This document shows positions 1 to 8,449 of a stretch of 32,799 nucleotides of DNA, piece by piece. The notes beneath the pieces are model-generated. The model saw only the letters and a program-made list of their open reading frames with translations. It was not told where the DNA came from and ran no database searches. The stretch is from IMG/VR virus record IMGVR_UViG_3300029267_003173, positions 1-32,799 of that record; one strand, written 5' to 3'. Within the stretch, counting starts at the first letter, position 1, and each line of letters starts with the position of its first letter. Position numbers and translations under genes: made by a program. This stretch comes from a virus.

Positions 1-144
1 AATCCTAAAAGTTTAAGGGTTCCTGGATATTTTAAATCACTGTCTCCTGAACATGTTGATCAAAAATCATATAAAAACTATTTGTTAACACATTCATATC
101 CTGTTTCAAATGATAGCGGAACTGGTATTGTGGTTCTAGATGAC
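1..144. repeat. Direct repeat of the window's last 144 bases (circular closure)
   Basis: Bases 1-144 are identical to 32656-32799. The repeat lies inside a coding sequence whose frame is continuous across the junction: position 1 and position 32656 are in the same codon phase as the ATG at 30670. This is expected from a circular assembly graph cut at an arbitrary point, or from a circularly permuted genome. A genuine T7-type terminal repeat (160 bp in T7) would be expected between transcription units, not inside a structural gene. Confidence 0.95.
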
Positions 145-294
145 TCAAAGGTTCCCGTGAAAACCATAGACAAAAAACCAATAGGATTTACGTTTAAAGA
201 TATGTTGTCGGATAGAAGCAATATCAGTAAAATAACCGCAGAACATGTTTCTAAAAACAGAGAAACTCTTGAACGTTTTATAGATAAGTCTTGA
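1..294 (+). CDS. gp15-like internal virion protein, C-terminal part (continues from 30670)
   Basis: This is the 3' end of the gene that starts at 30670 and runs off the right edge. Joining 30670-32655 to 1-294 gives a 759-codon protein, very close to T7 gp15 (747 residues). The frame is open from base 1 and ends in TGA at 292-294. The TTG at 82 is not a real start. The next gene begins one base later (TGA-T-ATG), so translation is coupled to the gp16-like genes. The role as an ejected internal virion protein is inferred from size and from gene order (gp14-like, this, gp16-like), not from a motif. This C-terminal piece has no recognisable domain. Confidence 0.8.
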   Translation, partial: NPKSLRVPGYFKSLSPEHVDQKSYKNYLLTHSYPVSNDSGTGIVVLDDSKVPVKTIDKKPIGFTFKDMLSDRSNISKITAEHVSKNRETLERFIDKS

Positions 295-295
295 T

Positions 296-1774
296 ATGCC
301 ATTTTTACCGCTCCAACAAACAGAAGATGATCCAGATTTCGCAAAAATGCCTTCGCTTGGGTTTTGGGGTGCAACTAATACCTATCGTCAAGAACAGGGA
401 GTTTTGCACGATACAACGCCTGAATTAGTTGAGAAGTACCTGTTACATAAATATCCTGGAAAGCAGATGACTTCTGAAGAATATGAACAGAGCGAGTTCA
501 AACGTCCAGGTATAAGTTTTCCAAAAGGCGTTACTAGTAACCAGGCAATGATCTCTGCAAATAGATTTGATGCAGAACAAGATTTTAATAGACGTTTATC
601 AGGAACAACGAACGGGTTTTTAAAAGGTGCTGGCGCACTTGCTGGGAAATTTATAGGATGGCTACAAGATCCTGTAAATATGGGGTCAATGATAGGGGTT
701 GGCAGAGCAGCTAAACTAATTGGCGAACCATTAGTATCGGCTGTGGCTGAAACTGGCCTAGGAAGAGCGGTAGCTAGAGGAGTGGTCGGAGCAGCAGAAG
801 CCACAGCTGTAACATTGCCATCTGAAACGGTAGACTATATTACCGAGAAAAATGCTGGAGAAGGCCCAAACATTCACCAGGTTTTTGAGGGTTTGTTGCT
901 AAATGCCGGACTTGGCGGAATTATACATACTTCAGTTGGTGCTTTAGGTGATGCAGCCGCACGACGTGCTATAACCAAAACCTCTCACGTGGAAGCATTA
1001 CGTGCGGCCGCATCCCAATTGGAACAAGGGAAATCTCCAAATGTTGAGATGAGTATAAAAAATGGCGCTTATCAACAAGACTTTATTGATGATGCGCGCC
1101 GCCCAGCAGAAAGCACTGATGAACTTAAATCACAATATGAAGCAGATAATGCGCGCGGAGAATTAAATGAAAACTTTCAAAAAACCAGAACTATTGCAGA
1201 ACCTGCCGATCTTCAAAAAGTTGGTGATGAGCTATCAAAAGCAAAAGAAGACCTGGAAGGAATCGAAGGAACAGAAAAAATCCAAGACGAGTTAGGCAAA
1301 CACGCAGAGCTAGCAAAAGCAGAAATGGAAGGAAGACCATTAGACATATCGAATTTAGAGCACCCAGTTAATTTTTATCGTGACTTTGATTTATCAGAAA
1401 TGCCGAATGCAGATGCAACAAAGGTTGTTAATGCCGTTCAGTCTCTTAATGATAATCTTGGTAGATTGTCTCTTCAAGGCATTGATAGATCTCCAGTCAC
1501 CCAAAATGCTCTAAAAGCTTCTGCCGACAATCTAAAATCAGTATGGAGCAACTATGACATGGATATTGCAGAGCATCGTGGGTTGCAAAGAAGCATTAAC
1601 ACAATAAAAGACAAAGATATTAATGAGCTTAGAGCTGAAATTGAGCCACATCTAGAGAATCTTCCTAAAGACTTACAGGAAGCCTACGCTAAAATTCCAG
1701 AAGATCTACAGGCATCCGAAGAAATAGCTTCCTCAATGAAAGATTATGCTAATTGTATGGGAACTTTAATATGA
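296..1774 (+). CDS. Internal virion (ejection) protein, N-terminal half of a gp16-like unit
   Basis: 492 residues. The N-terminus is soluble. Residues ~100-225 are rich in Gly/Ala and hydrophobic stretches (GFLKGAGALAGKFIGW and similar), resembling the membrane-active central part of podovirus ejection proteins. The C-terminal ~250 residues are strongly helical and charged, probably coiled coil. It sits immediately after the gp15-like gene (TGAT-ATG) and overlaps the next gene by ATGA, so the two are translationally coupled. Together they give about 1,350 residues, close to T7 gp16 (1,318), so the gene looks like a split gp16. I see no SLT transglycosylase motif here, unlike T7 gp16. The function (forming the ejection conduit through the cell envelope) is inferred from position, size and composition. 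Confidence 0.65.
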   Translation: MPFLPLQQTEDDPDFAKMPSLGFWGATNTYRQEQGVLHDTTPELVEKYLLHKYPGKQMTSEEYEQSEFKRPGISFPKGVTSNQAMISANRFDAEQDFNRRLSGTTNGFLKGAGALAGKFIGWLQDPVNMGSMIGVGRAAKLIGEPLVSAVAETGLGRAVARGVVGAAEATAVTLPSETVDYITEKNAGEGPNIHQVFEGLLLNAGLGGIIHTSVGALGDAAARRAITKTSHVEALRAAASQLEQGKSPNVEMSIKNGAYQQDFIDDARRPAESTDELKSQYEADNARGELNENFQKTRTIAEPADLQKVGDELSKAKEDLEGIEGTEKIQDELGKHAELAKAEMEGRPLDISNLEHPVNFYRDFDLSEMPNADATKVVNAVQSLNDNLGRLSLQGIDRSPVTQNALKASADNLKSVWSNYDMDIAEHRGLQRSINTIKDKDINELRAEIEPHLENLPKDLQEAYAKIPEDLQASEEIASSMKDYANCMGTLI

Positions 1775-4353
1775 CCAATAAGTGCGATAGAAATTTTCTA
1801 GAGAAAATAACAAAGCATGTTGGTTCTCCTACTGGCAAAAAGCTTTTGAAGGAAATCAATAGCAGAGCAAAAGAGTTGCAAGCAACGGAGGGATTGGATG
1901 AACTTTCAGCAATAAATAAAGCTACTGATGAGGCAGCAGAAAATCATGTGGCGATAACTAAAGAAAGGACTCGGCAGCAGCTTATAAATATGCGCATACA
2001 TAAGGAGCTTAAAGATTTTTGTTTTGCATTTAAAAATCCAGTTAAAGGGTTATCGGCAGCTGTTCATGGAATAGAGGGGGTTACAGATGTAAAAGGTGCC
2101 AAGATGAGTGCCGCCGCTCTACAGAGACAATGGTTAAAATACTTCTTTCCAAAGTTAATAAGTGAGATGGATGGACGAGGCGTCTTAGATTCCTATAAAG
2201 ATCCAGTTAATGGGGTAGATGTTTTCCGTGAGGCTTCTGGGGAAGATACCGGTAACAAGCATGCTAAAGGTATTTATGAGGCGTTACGTGCGACTTATGA
2301 GGAGGGCCGCAAGTTATTAAACAAGTTTGGTGCTGCTATTGGGGATCTTTCGGAATATATTGGGTCTCAGATGCATGATGGGAATAAAATGCTTAGGCTT
2401 TCAGATAACTTTTTCGAAAATAGAAAGTTAATGAGAGCTATCAAAAAAGCATCCAAGTCATCCGAAGACTTTGTTTTAAACTGGAGAAATGCCGCTTATG
2501 ATAAATGGAAAAATCATATTCTTCCTAGGTTAGATCAAGCGAGAACATTTAAGGGTAGAAATCCTGATGAGTTTTTACGCGGAGCTTTTGACAATATAAT
2601 TATTGGGCGATATAACACTATTAGAGGAGGAGACCCCAAAGATCTTATAACTTTCGAAGGTCCAGGTAATATAGCAAAAAACGTTAGTGCCAGGCGTGTA
2701 TTTCATTTCAAGGACGGCGTATCAGCATACGAATATAACTCTACTTATGGCCATGGATCTTTGCATGAAATGGTTGCCAAATCATTCCAAAACCTCTCTG
2801 AGAATGCTGGGTTTATGCAGAAGTTTGGGGTAAACGGAAATGCGATGGTTAAACGTTTAATGAAGGAAACTGAAGAAGAAGCGCTGAAAAGAGGTATAAA
2901 AGAGGGCGCCGTGAAATGGAGATTGCGGGCTATCGAGCATACTGTAGATAATATTAACGGCAGCCTTCGGGTTCCATTAGACAACATGATTGCAAAAATA
3001 TCTACTGGAATACGATCTCTAAATGGTATGGCAAAGTTAGGCGCTGTTGCACTTAGAGCTTTTCCTGATATTGGTTTGGCAGCCGATCAGTTAAGAGCCA
3101 ACGGAATGGGATTTCTTGAGTCCGAATGGAAAGCTTTTTCAGGTGTAATGAAAGGATTTTTGCGAATAGATTCAAAAGAAACACGAGCTGTATCTGATCT
3201 TGCTGGTGGTTATTTTGATTCTTATTTGCAGCATATGGCTGGCGGATTCACAGGAATAGATTCTACCCTTGGAACTTTCTCTAAAATGCAGTCTACTTTC
3301 TTTCGTGTTGGTGGCATGACAAAATTCGATGATATTAAAAATCGAAGTCTTACGCAAACTCTGTCCAGGTTTTTGTGGCAAAACAGAAACATCTCTTATG
3401 ATGCGCTAAATAAGTCGCTGAAGGAGAGATTATTTGAGCATGGTATAGAGGGGCGTGAATGGGATTTAATGCGATCTAAGGAAAATTTGGCAACCCCCTG
3501 GGGACGTAGATCATATATCCTTCCAGATGCAGCAAGAGATTATAGCAATGAAAGCATAGCCCAATATCTTGGGAAAGATGTCTCAGAGTTAACACCACAA
3601 GAAATAGAAAAAGTTAAAGAGAATATGGAGTTGCAACTCAGGACTTATTTTGTGAATAATTCAGAGAATGTGAATATGTTGCCAAGTGCGCGAGAGCAGG
3701 CAATGTTGAATCAGGGTTTAGATCCAAATACCCCGATGGGTATTGCCACGAGATTAATAATGCAGTTCCGTGGATTTACTTTATCTTTTACTAGAAGAAA
3801 GTTAGGTAGAATATTCGGAAAAGCACTAATGTATGGGTTTAGTCGCGAGACTTTTGGCGGCCAAGAGTTCATACAGTTGGCTCAGCTTATGGGGATGGGA
3901 ACGGTATATGGTTATTTGTCTTGGGCATTAATTTCATTAGCGAAAGGTGAAACGCCTCCAGATCCTACAGAGAAAAATAATTTCTTTGAATCGATGCTTA
4001 GAGGGAACTCCTTTGGGATTTATGGAGACTTTTTAAGTGGGCAGTGGATGAAGTACAACGGACTTGCTGAAGAGTTGGGAGGGCCTACTTATTCAAATGT
4101 TGCAGATGCTGCTCAGATATTTAATAAAATAGCTCATGGCCGTGACCCATCATATTCCGCATATCAATTTGCGAGAAATAATACACCATTTTTAAATTTA
4201 TGGTATGCTAGGGCAGCGTTAAATTATGCATTTCTTTATGGCATACAGGAGCATCTAAGTCCTGGGTCTCTTCAGAGAATGAAAGATAATTTAGAGGAAA
4301 GAACTGGTCAGAAATTTATAATTGACCCAAATCATGCTTTAGGAGCTGGATAA
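1771..4353 (+). CDS. Large internal virion protein, C-terminal half of a gp16-like unit
   Basis: 860 residues from the ATG at 1771. An upstream TTG at 1753 is possible, but the ATGA overlap with the stop of the previous gene makes 1771 the better start. The protein is long, mostly helical and basic, with many Lys/Arg-rich amphipathic stretches and no signal peptide. A hydrophobic segment lies near residues 705-735 (around LMGMGTVYGYLSWALISLA). I see no catalytic motif. The position between the gp15-like gene and the tail fibre, as in T7-like genomes (15-16-17), supports an ejected internal virion protein D role. The family assignment is by context and size, and the sequence itself was not recognised. 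Confidence 0.65.
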   Translation: MTNKCDRNFLEKITKHVGSPTGKKLLKEINSRAKELQATEGLDELSAINKATDEAAENHVAITKERTRQQLINMRIHKELKDFCFAFKNPVKGLSAAVHGIEGVTDVKGAKMSAAALQRQWLKYFFPKLISEMDGRGVLDSYKDPVNGVDVFREASGEDTGNKHAKGIYEALRATYEEGRKLLNKFGAAIGDLSEYIGSQMHDGNKMLRLSDNFFENRKLMRAIKKASKSSEDFVLNWRNAAYDKWKNHILPRLDQARTFKGRNPDEFLRGAFDNIIIGRYNTIRGGDPKDLITFEGPGNIAKNVSARRVFHFKDGVSAYEYNSTYGHGSLHEMVAKSFQNLSENAGFMQKFGVNGNAMVKRLMKETEEEALKRGIKEGAVKWRLRAIEHTVDNINGSLRVPLDNMIAKISTGIRSLNGMAKLGAVALRAFPDIGLAADQLRANGMGFLESEWKAFSGVMKGFLRIDSKETRAVSDLAGGYFDSYLQHMAGGFTGIDSTLGTFSKMQSTFFRVGGMTKFDDIKNRSLTQTLSRFLWQNRNISYDALNKSLKERLFEHGIEGREWDLMRSKENLATPWGRRSYILPDAARDYSNESIAQYLGKDVSELTPQEIEKVKENMELQLRTYFVNNSENVNMLPSAREQAMLNQGLDPNTPMGIATRLIMQFRGFTLSFTRRKLGRIFGKALMYGFSRETFGGQEFIQLAQLMGMGTVYGYLSWALISLAKGETPPDPTEKNNFFESMLRGNSFGIYGDFLSGQWMKYNGLAEELGGPTYSNVADAAQIFNKIAHGRDPSYSAYQFARNNTPFLNLWYARAALNYAFLYGIQEHLSPGSLQRMKDNLEERTGQKFIIDPNHALGAG

Positions 4354-4354
4354 A

Positions 4355-5815
4355 ATGACAGTTACAGATCAAGTTACATATAACCAATACAGTGCTGCGG
4401 CAGCACAAACAATTTTCACCTATACTTTTAAAATTTTAGATGAAACAGACTTGATGGTCTATAAGCGTGGTGCTTCGGATGCACCAGATGATGTGAATCA
4501 ATTGTTGATCTTGAATACCGATTATACTGTTACTGGTGTCGGTATAGATTCAGGTGGCACAATAATCTTATCATCTGGTGCCACACTTAATGATGTGGTT
4601 ACAATTATACGCGAGAGACCAATGGAGCGTACAGCTAATTATTTAGATAATAGTGCGCTGACAGCAGAAGCATTAAACGAAGATTTCGATAACATCATGC
4701 TTTTGATGCAACAGCTTCGGACTGATATACAAAAGGTCACGCCAAAATATCAATATACGGCACTCAATGATACTAAAAACCTAAAGCTTCCAACATTGGA
4801 CACTAATGAGCTTTGGAAAAAAGAGGCCGGTGGAATAATCGGTGTAGAATTAGAAGAGTCGGCTGGATGGAGCGCATTGCGTTCTGAGCTTGCCAATGAT
4901 AACCCGGGTACGGATGGTGCTCGATTAGTGGGGTATTATGATAGCGGCCTTGGATCGACCACAGTGCATTCTGCTCTTGGTGCTATTCAGGAAGAAAGTT
5001 ATGCTGTCGACTCTGGAACTGCAAATAACTATATTGTTACGCTTTCGCCTGGACCTTCCTCATATTATGCTGGATTAAATGTAAATGTAAAAATCGCTAA
5101 CAGCAATACTACGGCATCTACTCTAAACGTGAATGGGCTGGGAGCTGTTACCATTAAGGTGTTTATTGATGGTGTAATTGCGGATATTCCGGCAGGTGCA
5201 TTACCTGCTGGTTTAGTGGCGAAATTCATATATGATGGAACCTTTTTCCAACTTTCAAATTCAGCGGCGAGTTTAGATTTTCCTGTCGGATTTACCGCTT
5301 TGACGTATGATACTACGGTCCCTTCTGGATGGTTATATCTGGATGATGGTACGATTGGAAGCGCAGCATCAGGTGCTACCTCTTTGGCATCCGCAGAAGC
5401 GCAGGCACTTTATACATTGCTATGGGAGAAAGTTAGCTCTCCAACAGCAAACGCCTATTGCTCTGTTAGCGGCGGCTTAGGTGCTAGCGCTCTTGCAGAC
5501 TTTACAGCAAATAAGCCATTAACACTTCCGTATAGCAGGGGACGCGCATTTGCTAATTATGGCGCTCCTACAGGAATTTCAGGATATACCCCAGTGTTGG
5601 GACAAGATGATGGAGAGGCATTTCATCAGTTAACTGTAGCAGAATTAGCGGCTCACTCTCATGTGACACCACTTTCTACTGGAACCGGTGCAGGTCCGAG
5701 ACAGACTTTGTTGGGTGGTGATACAAATTTTGTGTCTACTCAAACTTCAGGTTCTGATACACCGCATAATACAGTGGGACCCACTCAGCACTGCTCAGCT
5801 ATTATTAAGTTATAG
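4355..5815 (+). CDS. Tail fibre protein, T7 gp17-type N-terminus with collar-like C-terminus
   Basis: 486 residues. Residues 1-~150 match the T7 tail-fibre N-terminal domain: the opening TVTDQVTYNQY...FTYTFKILDETDLMVYK is typical, followed by the DYTVTGVG and GATLNDVVTIIRERP strands and an ALNEDFDNIMLLMQQL helix. This domain anchors the fibre to the portal/tail-tube junction. The middle is beta-rich. The C-terminal ~180 residues (FPVGFTALTYDTTVPSGWLYLDDGTIG onward, LPYSRGRAF, a conserved HSH and the terminal HNTVGPTQHCSAIIKL) resemble phage tail-collar or short-fibre tips that hold the receptor-binding part. It lies one base after the gp16-like gene and directly before terL, the T7 gene order. 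Receptor specificity cannot be read from the sequence. Confidence 0.9.
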   Translation: MTVTDQVTYNQYSAAAAQTIFTYTFKILDETDLMVYKRGASDAPDDVNQLLILNTDYTVTGVGIDSGGTIILSSGATLNDVVTIIRERPMERTANYLDNSALTAEALNEDFDNIMLLMQQLRTDIQKVTPKYQYTALNDTKNLKLPTLDTNELWKKEAGGIIGVELEESAGWSALRSELANDNPGTDGARLVGYYDSGLGSTTVHSALGAIQEESYAVDSGTANNYIVTLSPGPSSYYAGLNVNVKIANSNTTASTLNVNGLGAVTIKVFIDGVIADIPAGALPAGLVAKFIYDGTFFQLSNSAASLDFPVGFTALTYDTTVPSGWLYLDDGTIGSAASGATSLASAEAQALYTLLWEKVSSPTANAYCSVSGGLGASALADFTANKPLTLPYSRGRAFANYGAPTGISGYTPVLGQDDGEAFHQLTVAELAAHSHVTPLSTGTGAGPRQTLLGGDTNFVSTQTSGSDTPHNTVGPTQHCSAIIKL

Positions 5816-7138
5816 ATGCCAACATTTGTAGATTTGCCATATGGGTTTTCCTCTAGGCCGTACCAAAAGGAAGTACAGAAGGCTATTTTTGTAGATGGGA
5901 AAAAACATATAATCCAGGTCATGCATCGTAGAAGTGGAAAGACGATAAATAATCTAAACATATGCTGCGGTTTGGTGTATCAACGTGTTGGCTTACATCT
6001 TTATACTTTCCCGAAACATAAGCAAGCTAGAAAAGTTATCTGGAACGGGTTTGACAATGAGGGCAGAAAGTATTTAGATTATTTTCCGTCCGAGCTTATA
6101 AAGCGTGTTGATAATCAGGAAATGTATATAGAGTTCAAGAATGGATCTATTTTTCAACTTTGCGGTACAGACAATTATGACGCATTGGTTGGCACAAATC
6201 CTGTATCAATAACATACGATGAGTATCCTCTGCAAAATCCAATGGCTAGGCTCTATTTACGCCCTATCATGTCTCAGAATGAAGGAATAGAGATATTCTG
6301 CTATACACCGCGTGGAAGGAACCATGGTTATAAACTTTATCAGGCAAATAAGAACAATCCGGATTGGTATTGCACTTGTATGGGAATTGATAAAACAGTT
6401 AAGGATGATGGTTCTCCAGTAATACCATATTCAGAAGTGGAGATATTACGCGCTGAAGGAATGCCGGAAGAGTTAATACAGCAAGAATACTATTGTTCTT
6501 TTGACGTTGAGATGCCTGGCAGTGTATTTGGGTCATGGATAAATGCGGCTCAAGATAGTGGAAGAATAAGAGACATTCCTATAGACAAAAATGTTCCTGT
6601 GTTTACTTGGTGGGACATTGGTTATAATGATGAGACAGTAATAGTCTTTATGCAACCATCAGGGGGAGAGCTTAGATTTATTGACTGCTATCATAATCGA
6701 ACGCAAGGCCTTCCTCATTATTGCGAATACATTAAGCAATTTGCCCAAAAAAACCAGATACAGTATAAGCATCATTTTCCTCCGCATGATATTGAGGTTC
6801 ATGATTTTGGAAACGGTTTAAAGCGTATTCAGATTGCAGCTTCTCATGGGGTTCAATTTGAGATGCCATCTCCTAAGATCGTAGGGCCAGAAGGAAGAGA
6901 ATCGTTGCGAGCGCTTTTGCCGCGTTGCCATTTTGACAAGACAAGATGCGAGACACTGATTGATGCATTAAGAGACTATAGACATGACTTTGACAGCAAA
7001 AATAATGCATTTAAATCAAAGCCCATCCATGACTGGACATCTCATTTTGCAGATGCCATGCAGTACTTTGCATTAACTTGGCAACAACATTTTGCATCTG
7101 AAACAAAGAGCCATCCTTTATATCGCTATGTGAGCTAA
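5816..7138 (+). CDS. terL: Terminase large subunit (packaging ATPase/nuclease)
   Basis: 440 residues, starting directly after the fibre stop (TAG-ATG). The Walker A-like motif is HRRSGKT at residues 37-43 and Walker B is ITYDEY with D135 and E136. A possible coupling motif is CYTPRGRNHG. The C-terminal RNase H-like nuclease begins near FTWWDIGYNDETVIVF (first acidic residue in WWDIG), with later acidic positions in HDIEVHDFG and near the C-terminus (HFADAMQYF). The protein drives ATP-dependent DNA packaging with the portal and the small subunit encoded about 10 kb away at 17190. It is shorter than T7 gp19 (586 residues). It is the last gene of the late operon and ends 14 bases from the converging early operon. 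Confidence 0.93.
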   Translation: MPTFVDLPYGFSSRPYQKEVQKAIFVDGKKHIIQVMHRRSGKTINNLNICCGLVYQRVGLHLYTFPKHKQARKVIWNGFDNEGRKYLDYFPSELIKRVDNQEMYIEFKNGSIFQLCGTDNYDALVGTNPVSITYDEYPLQNPMARLYLRPIMSQNEGIEIFCYTPRGRNHGYKLYQANKNNPDWYCTCMGIDKTVKDDGSPVIPYSEVEILRAEGMPEELIQQEYYCSFDVEMPGSVFGSWINAAQDSGRIRDIPIDKNVPVFTWWDIGYNDETVIVFMQPSGGELRFIDCYHNRTQGLPHYCEYIKQFAQKNQIQYKHHFPPHDIEVHDFGNGLKRIQIAASHGVQFEMPSPKIVGPEGRESLRALLPRCHFDKTRCETLIDALRDYRHDFDSKNNAFKSKPIHDWTSHFADAMQYFALTWQQHFASETKSHPLYRYVS

Positions 7139-7152
7139 TTCTGTGGCGCACA

Positions 7153-7554
7153 TTAAACTTTTTTTGCATCGTAAAGGATATACCTTATATCTGGATATCT
7201 CTTGATGAAGAGCTTCATTTTTATAGAATGGCTATCTGTTTGATATCCTTTTACATCTTCCACAACAATTTGCTTAAGATCGTAATCATAATATTCAAAG
7301 TCAGGAATATGAGTGATCGCTCGTATAGCGATATCTTTTTCTGGGTCTGATGATGGATACTTGTACGTTTTTGAGCGAAATTTTTCCTGAAGAATATATT
7401 TAGGATGTACATTGAGTTCAAATATTTCGCCAGCTTTTTCTCGAAGCTTTAAAACCTTGTAGCGAGCGCACTCTGCCACGCTGTCAAAAGTATACCCATC
7501 AAACTCAACCTTTCGGTTGTTATGCTTATTTCGTCTTCGTCTAAATTTTATCAT
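7153..7554 (-). CDS. DUF1064-type phage nuclease (PD-(D/E)XK fold)
   Basis: 133 residues. The very basic N-terminus (KFRRRRNKHNNRK) is followed by FDSVAECARY (residues 23-32), a core of THIPDFEYYD and then VVEDVKGYQT. This is the DUF1064 pattern: an alpha-helical Glu, then D...(E/D)xK, typical of small PD-(D/E)XK endonucleases encoded by many phages. Such proteins are thought to act in recombination or replication-fork processing, which would fit the RecT/YqaJ genes in the same operon. The ATG at 7554 overlaps the end of the preceding membrane-protein gene by 14 bases. It is the last gene of the leftward early operon. Confidence 0.75.
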   Translation of the reverse strand: MIKFRRRRNKHNNRKVEFDGYTFDSVAECARYKVLKLREKAGEIFELNVHPKYILQEKFRSKTYKYPSSDPEKDIAIRAITHIPDFEYYDYDLKQIVVEDVKGYQTDSHSIKMKLFIKRYPDIRYILYDAKKV

Positions 7555-7720
7555 GGTAGGATAGAACCTCTAGAGCTGCTATAACGCAAACCGTAAACAG
7601 TATCATAAATATTATTCCTATAACAAAACATCCGATGATTGGAGCTAGAAAAAATAAGGCCATAATGCAAAGAAATACTCCAAAGCTAAAACATAGAAAT
7701 TTATATATTAGTTTAAGCAT
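7541..7720 (-). CDS. Small two-helix membrane protein, unknown function
   Basis: 59 residues from the ATG at 7720 (an in-frame TTG lies at 7732). The ATG overlaps the upstream stop by 8 bases. Almost the whole protein is hydrophobic, with two membrane helices: residues ~8-28 (LCFSFGVFLCIMALFFLA) and ~31-52 (GCFVIGIIFMILFTVCVIAA). It has a short basic N-terminus and a polar C-tail. It is not recognised. Candidate roles are an accessory holin or a membrane-targeted early inhibitor, but nothing in the sequence decides. Confidence 0.6.
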   Translation of the reverse strand: MLKLIYKFLCFSFGVFLCIMALFFLAPIIGCFVIGIIFMILFTVCVIAALEVLSYHDKI

Positions 7721-7889
7721 CTTTATCGCCAACAGCTTTTTTAAGCTCTTCGTATGTCATTGTTTGTATTTGCTCTTCTTGTTCTGAAGATATTCGCCCC
7801 TTTTTTAGCAGGCTTTTTCTTAACTTAACGCGATAACCGAGCATCTTAGATCTTTTTTCATCATCATACCTTGAATACTTATTCTTCAT
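7713..7889 (-). CDS. Small basic helical protein, unknown function
   Basis: 58 residues (MKNKYSRYDDEKRSKML...KAVGDKDA). The ATG at 7889 overlaps the upstream stop, and its own stop overlaps the next ATG. The first half is rich in Lys/Arg and the second half is an acidic helix (SSEQEEQIQTMTYEELKKA). A Shine-Dalgarno (GGGAGAAAAG) precedes the start. It is not recognised. Coupling on both sides supports it as a real gene. Confidence 0.6.
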   Translation of the reverse strand: MKNKYSRYDDEKRSKMLGYRVKLRKSLLKKGRISSEQEEQIQTMTYEELKKAVGDKDA

Positions 7890-7998
7890 GTTCTTTTCTC
7901 CCTATTTTTTCGGATAAAATTAAAAGTGTGTATGCAAATATACCAATCGTTGAGGCTGCAATTGGTACTACCCATAGCGGAACATCATGATTTATCAT
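7879..7998 (-). CDS. 39-residue single-pass membrane micro-protein
   Basis: MINHDVPLWVVPIAAS... carries one clear transmembrane helix (about residues 8-28) and a charged tail, KIGRKEHEE. An AAAAAGGAGA ribosome-binding site stands 6 bases before the ATG at 7998. The gene overlaps the 3' end of the zinc-ribbon gene by 14 bases and the next gene by 11. The topology is the simplest seen in phage micro-proteins that act on the host membrane. No family was recognised. Confidence 0.55.
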   Translation of the reverse strand: MINHDVPLWVVPIAASTIGIFAYTLLILSEKIGRKEHEE

Positions 7999-8215
7999 TT
8001 TGTTTCTCCTTTTTACTTGAAGACTTTAGTAGCAAGTTCATGCACTTATCAATACCTTCAATTATGAACATATAACAACCAGAACATAGAGTATCTAATT
8101 CTTGCAGGTTCGCTGAAGTTCCTCCATCCTTAAGACTTCTAAATCCGGTATAAATATAAAAGTGTTCTTTTCTGTTAATCTTTTTAACACATATCTGGCA
8201 CTGTAACTCTTTCAC
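7985..8215 (-). CDS. Small zinc-ribbon protein (CxxC...CxxC)
   Basis: 76 residues starting at a GTG (8215), which is forced because the only ATG nearby is out of frame and immediately followed by a stop. Two knuckles, CQIC near residue 6 and CSGC near residue 44, predict one zinc site. A basic Lys/Ser tail follows. The arrangement resembles the CMLC...CERC pair in the protein at 10152-10622, so the two may be distant paralogues. The Shine-Dalgarno AGAGGAGAG lies in the last codons of the upstream gene. The function is unknown. Nucleic-acid binding or interference with a host protein are both possible. Confidence 0.6.
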   Translation of the reverse strand: MKELQCQICVKKINRKEHFYIYTGFRSLKDGGTSANLQELDTLCSGCYMFIIEGIDKCMNLLLKSSSKKEKQNDKS

Positions 8216-8229
8216 ATTAGCTCTCCTCT
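8216..8229 (-). promoter_or_regulatory. Repeated start leader AGAGGAGAGCTAAT
   Basis: Exact minus-strand 14-mer directly before the start codon of the zinc-ribbon gene. It contains the Shine-Dalgarno AGAGGAGAG, and its TAA is the stop of the preceding gene. The same 14-mer occurs at 8400-8413, 8592-8605 and 9926-9939, with a degenerate form before the radical SAM gene at 9527-9540. Confidence 0.8.
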
Positions 8230-8399
8230 GTTTGGGGAGGGTTAAGTGGATATACTTCTACGCGCGGCGGATAGGTATAGTTTTTTTCTTCTTCTGGAAG
8301 TTCTTTAAGATATTTGTTGGCACGATATCTGGAAGAAAATACCGCCAATATACTATAAGAGTCATACAATCCATCTGTTACGATAAAAATGTCTTTCAT
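8217..8399 (-). CDS. Small protein, paralogue of the product of 8412-8591
   Basis: 60 residues. The opening MKDIFIVTDGLYDSYSILAVFSS..RANKYLKEL has the same pattern as its upstream neighbour (VKVYIVCNGALEPEGVYSTKEKAINAFKEE): a beta strand ending IV.(D/N)G, then a VFSS/VYST turn, then a Lys/Ala helix. The two look like products of tandem duplication. Its last codons (GAG GAG AGC TAA) are themselves the ribosome-binding site of the next gene. Such short strand-turn-helix proteins are frequent in phage early operons. No biochemical role can be assigned. Confidence 0.6.
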   Translation of the reverse strand: MKDIFIVTDGLYDSYSILAVFSSRYRANKYLKELPEEEKNYTYPPRVEVYPLNPPQTEES

Positions 8400-8449
8400 A
8401 TTAGCTCTCCTCTAAATTATTGTATCTATATACCCATTATATTCGTCTT
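8400..8449 (-). repeat. 50-base duplicated segment, copy 2 (gene end plus leader)
   Basis: Partner of 8592-8641. Here the copy comprises the real last codons of the 59-residue gene and the leader of the 60-residue gene, showing that the unit of duplication ran from one gene end to the next start. Confidence 0.8.

Noticed and set aside
82-294. Separate 70-residue gene starting at TTG 82
   Set aside because: The frame is open from base 1 and continues the gene that starts at 30670 across the circular junction.
7139-7152. Bidirectional terminator between converging operons
   Set aside because: Only 14 bases lie between the stops, with no stem. The T run on the plus strand belongs to the end of the nuclease gene.
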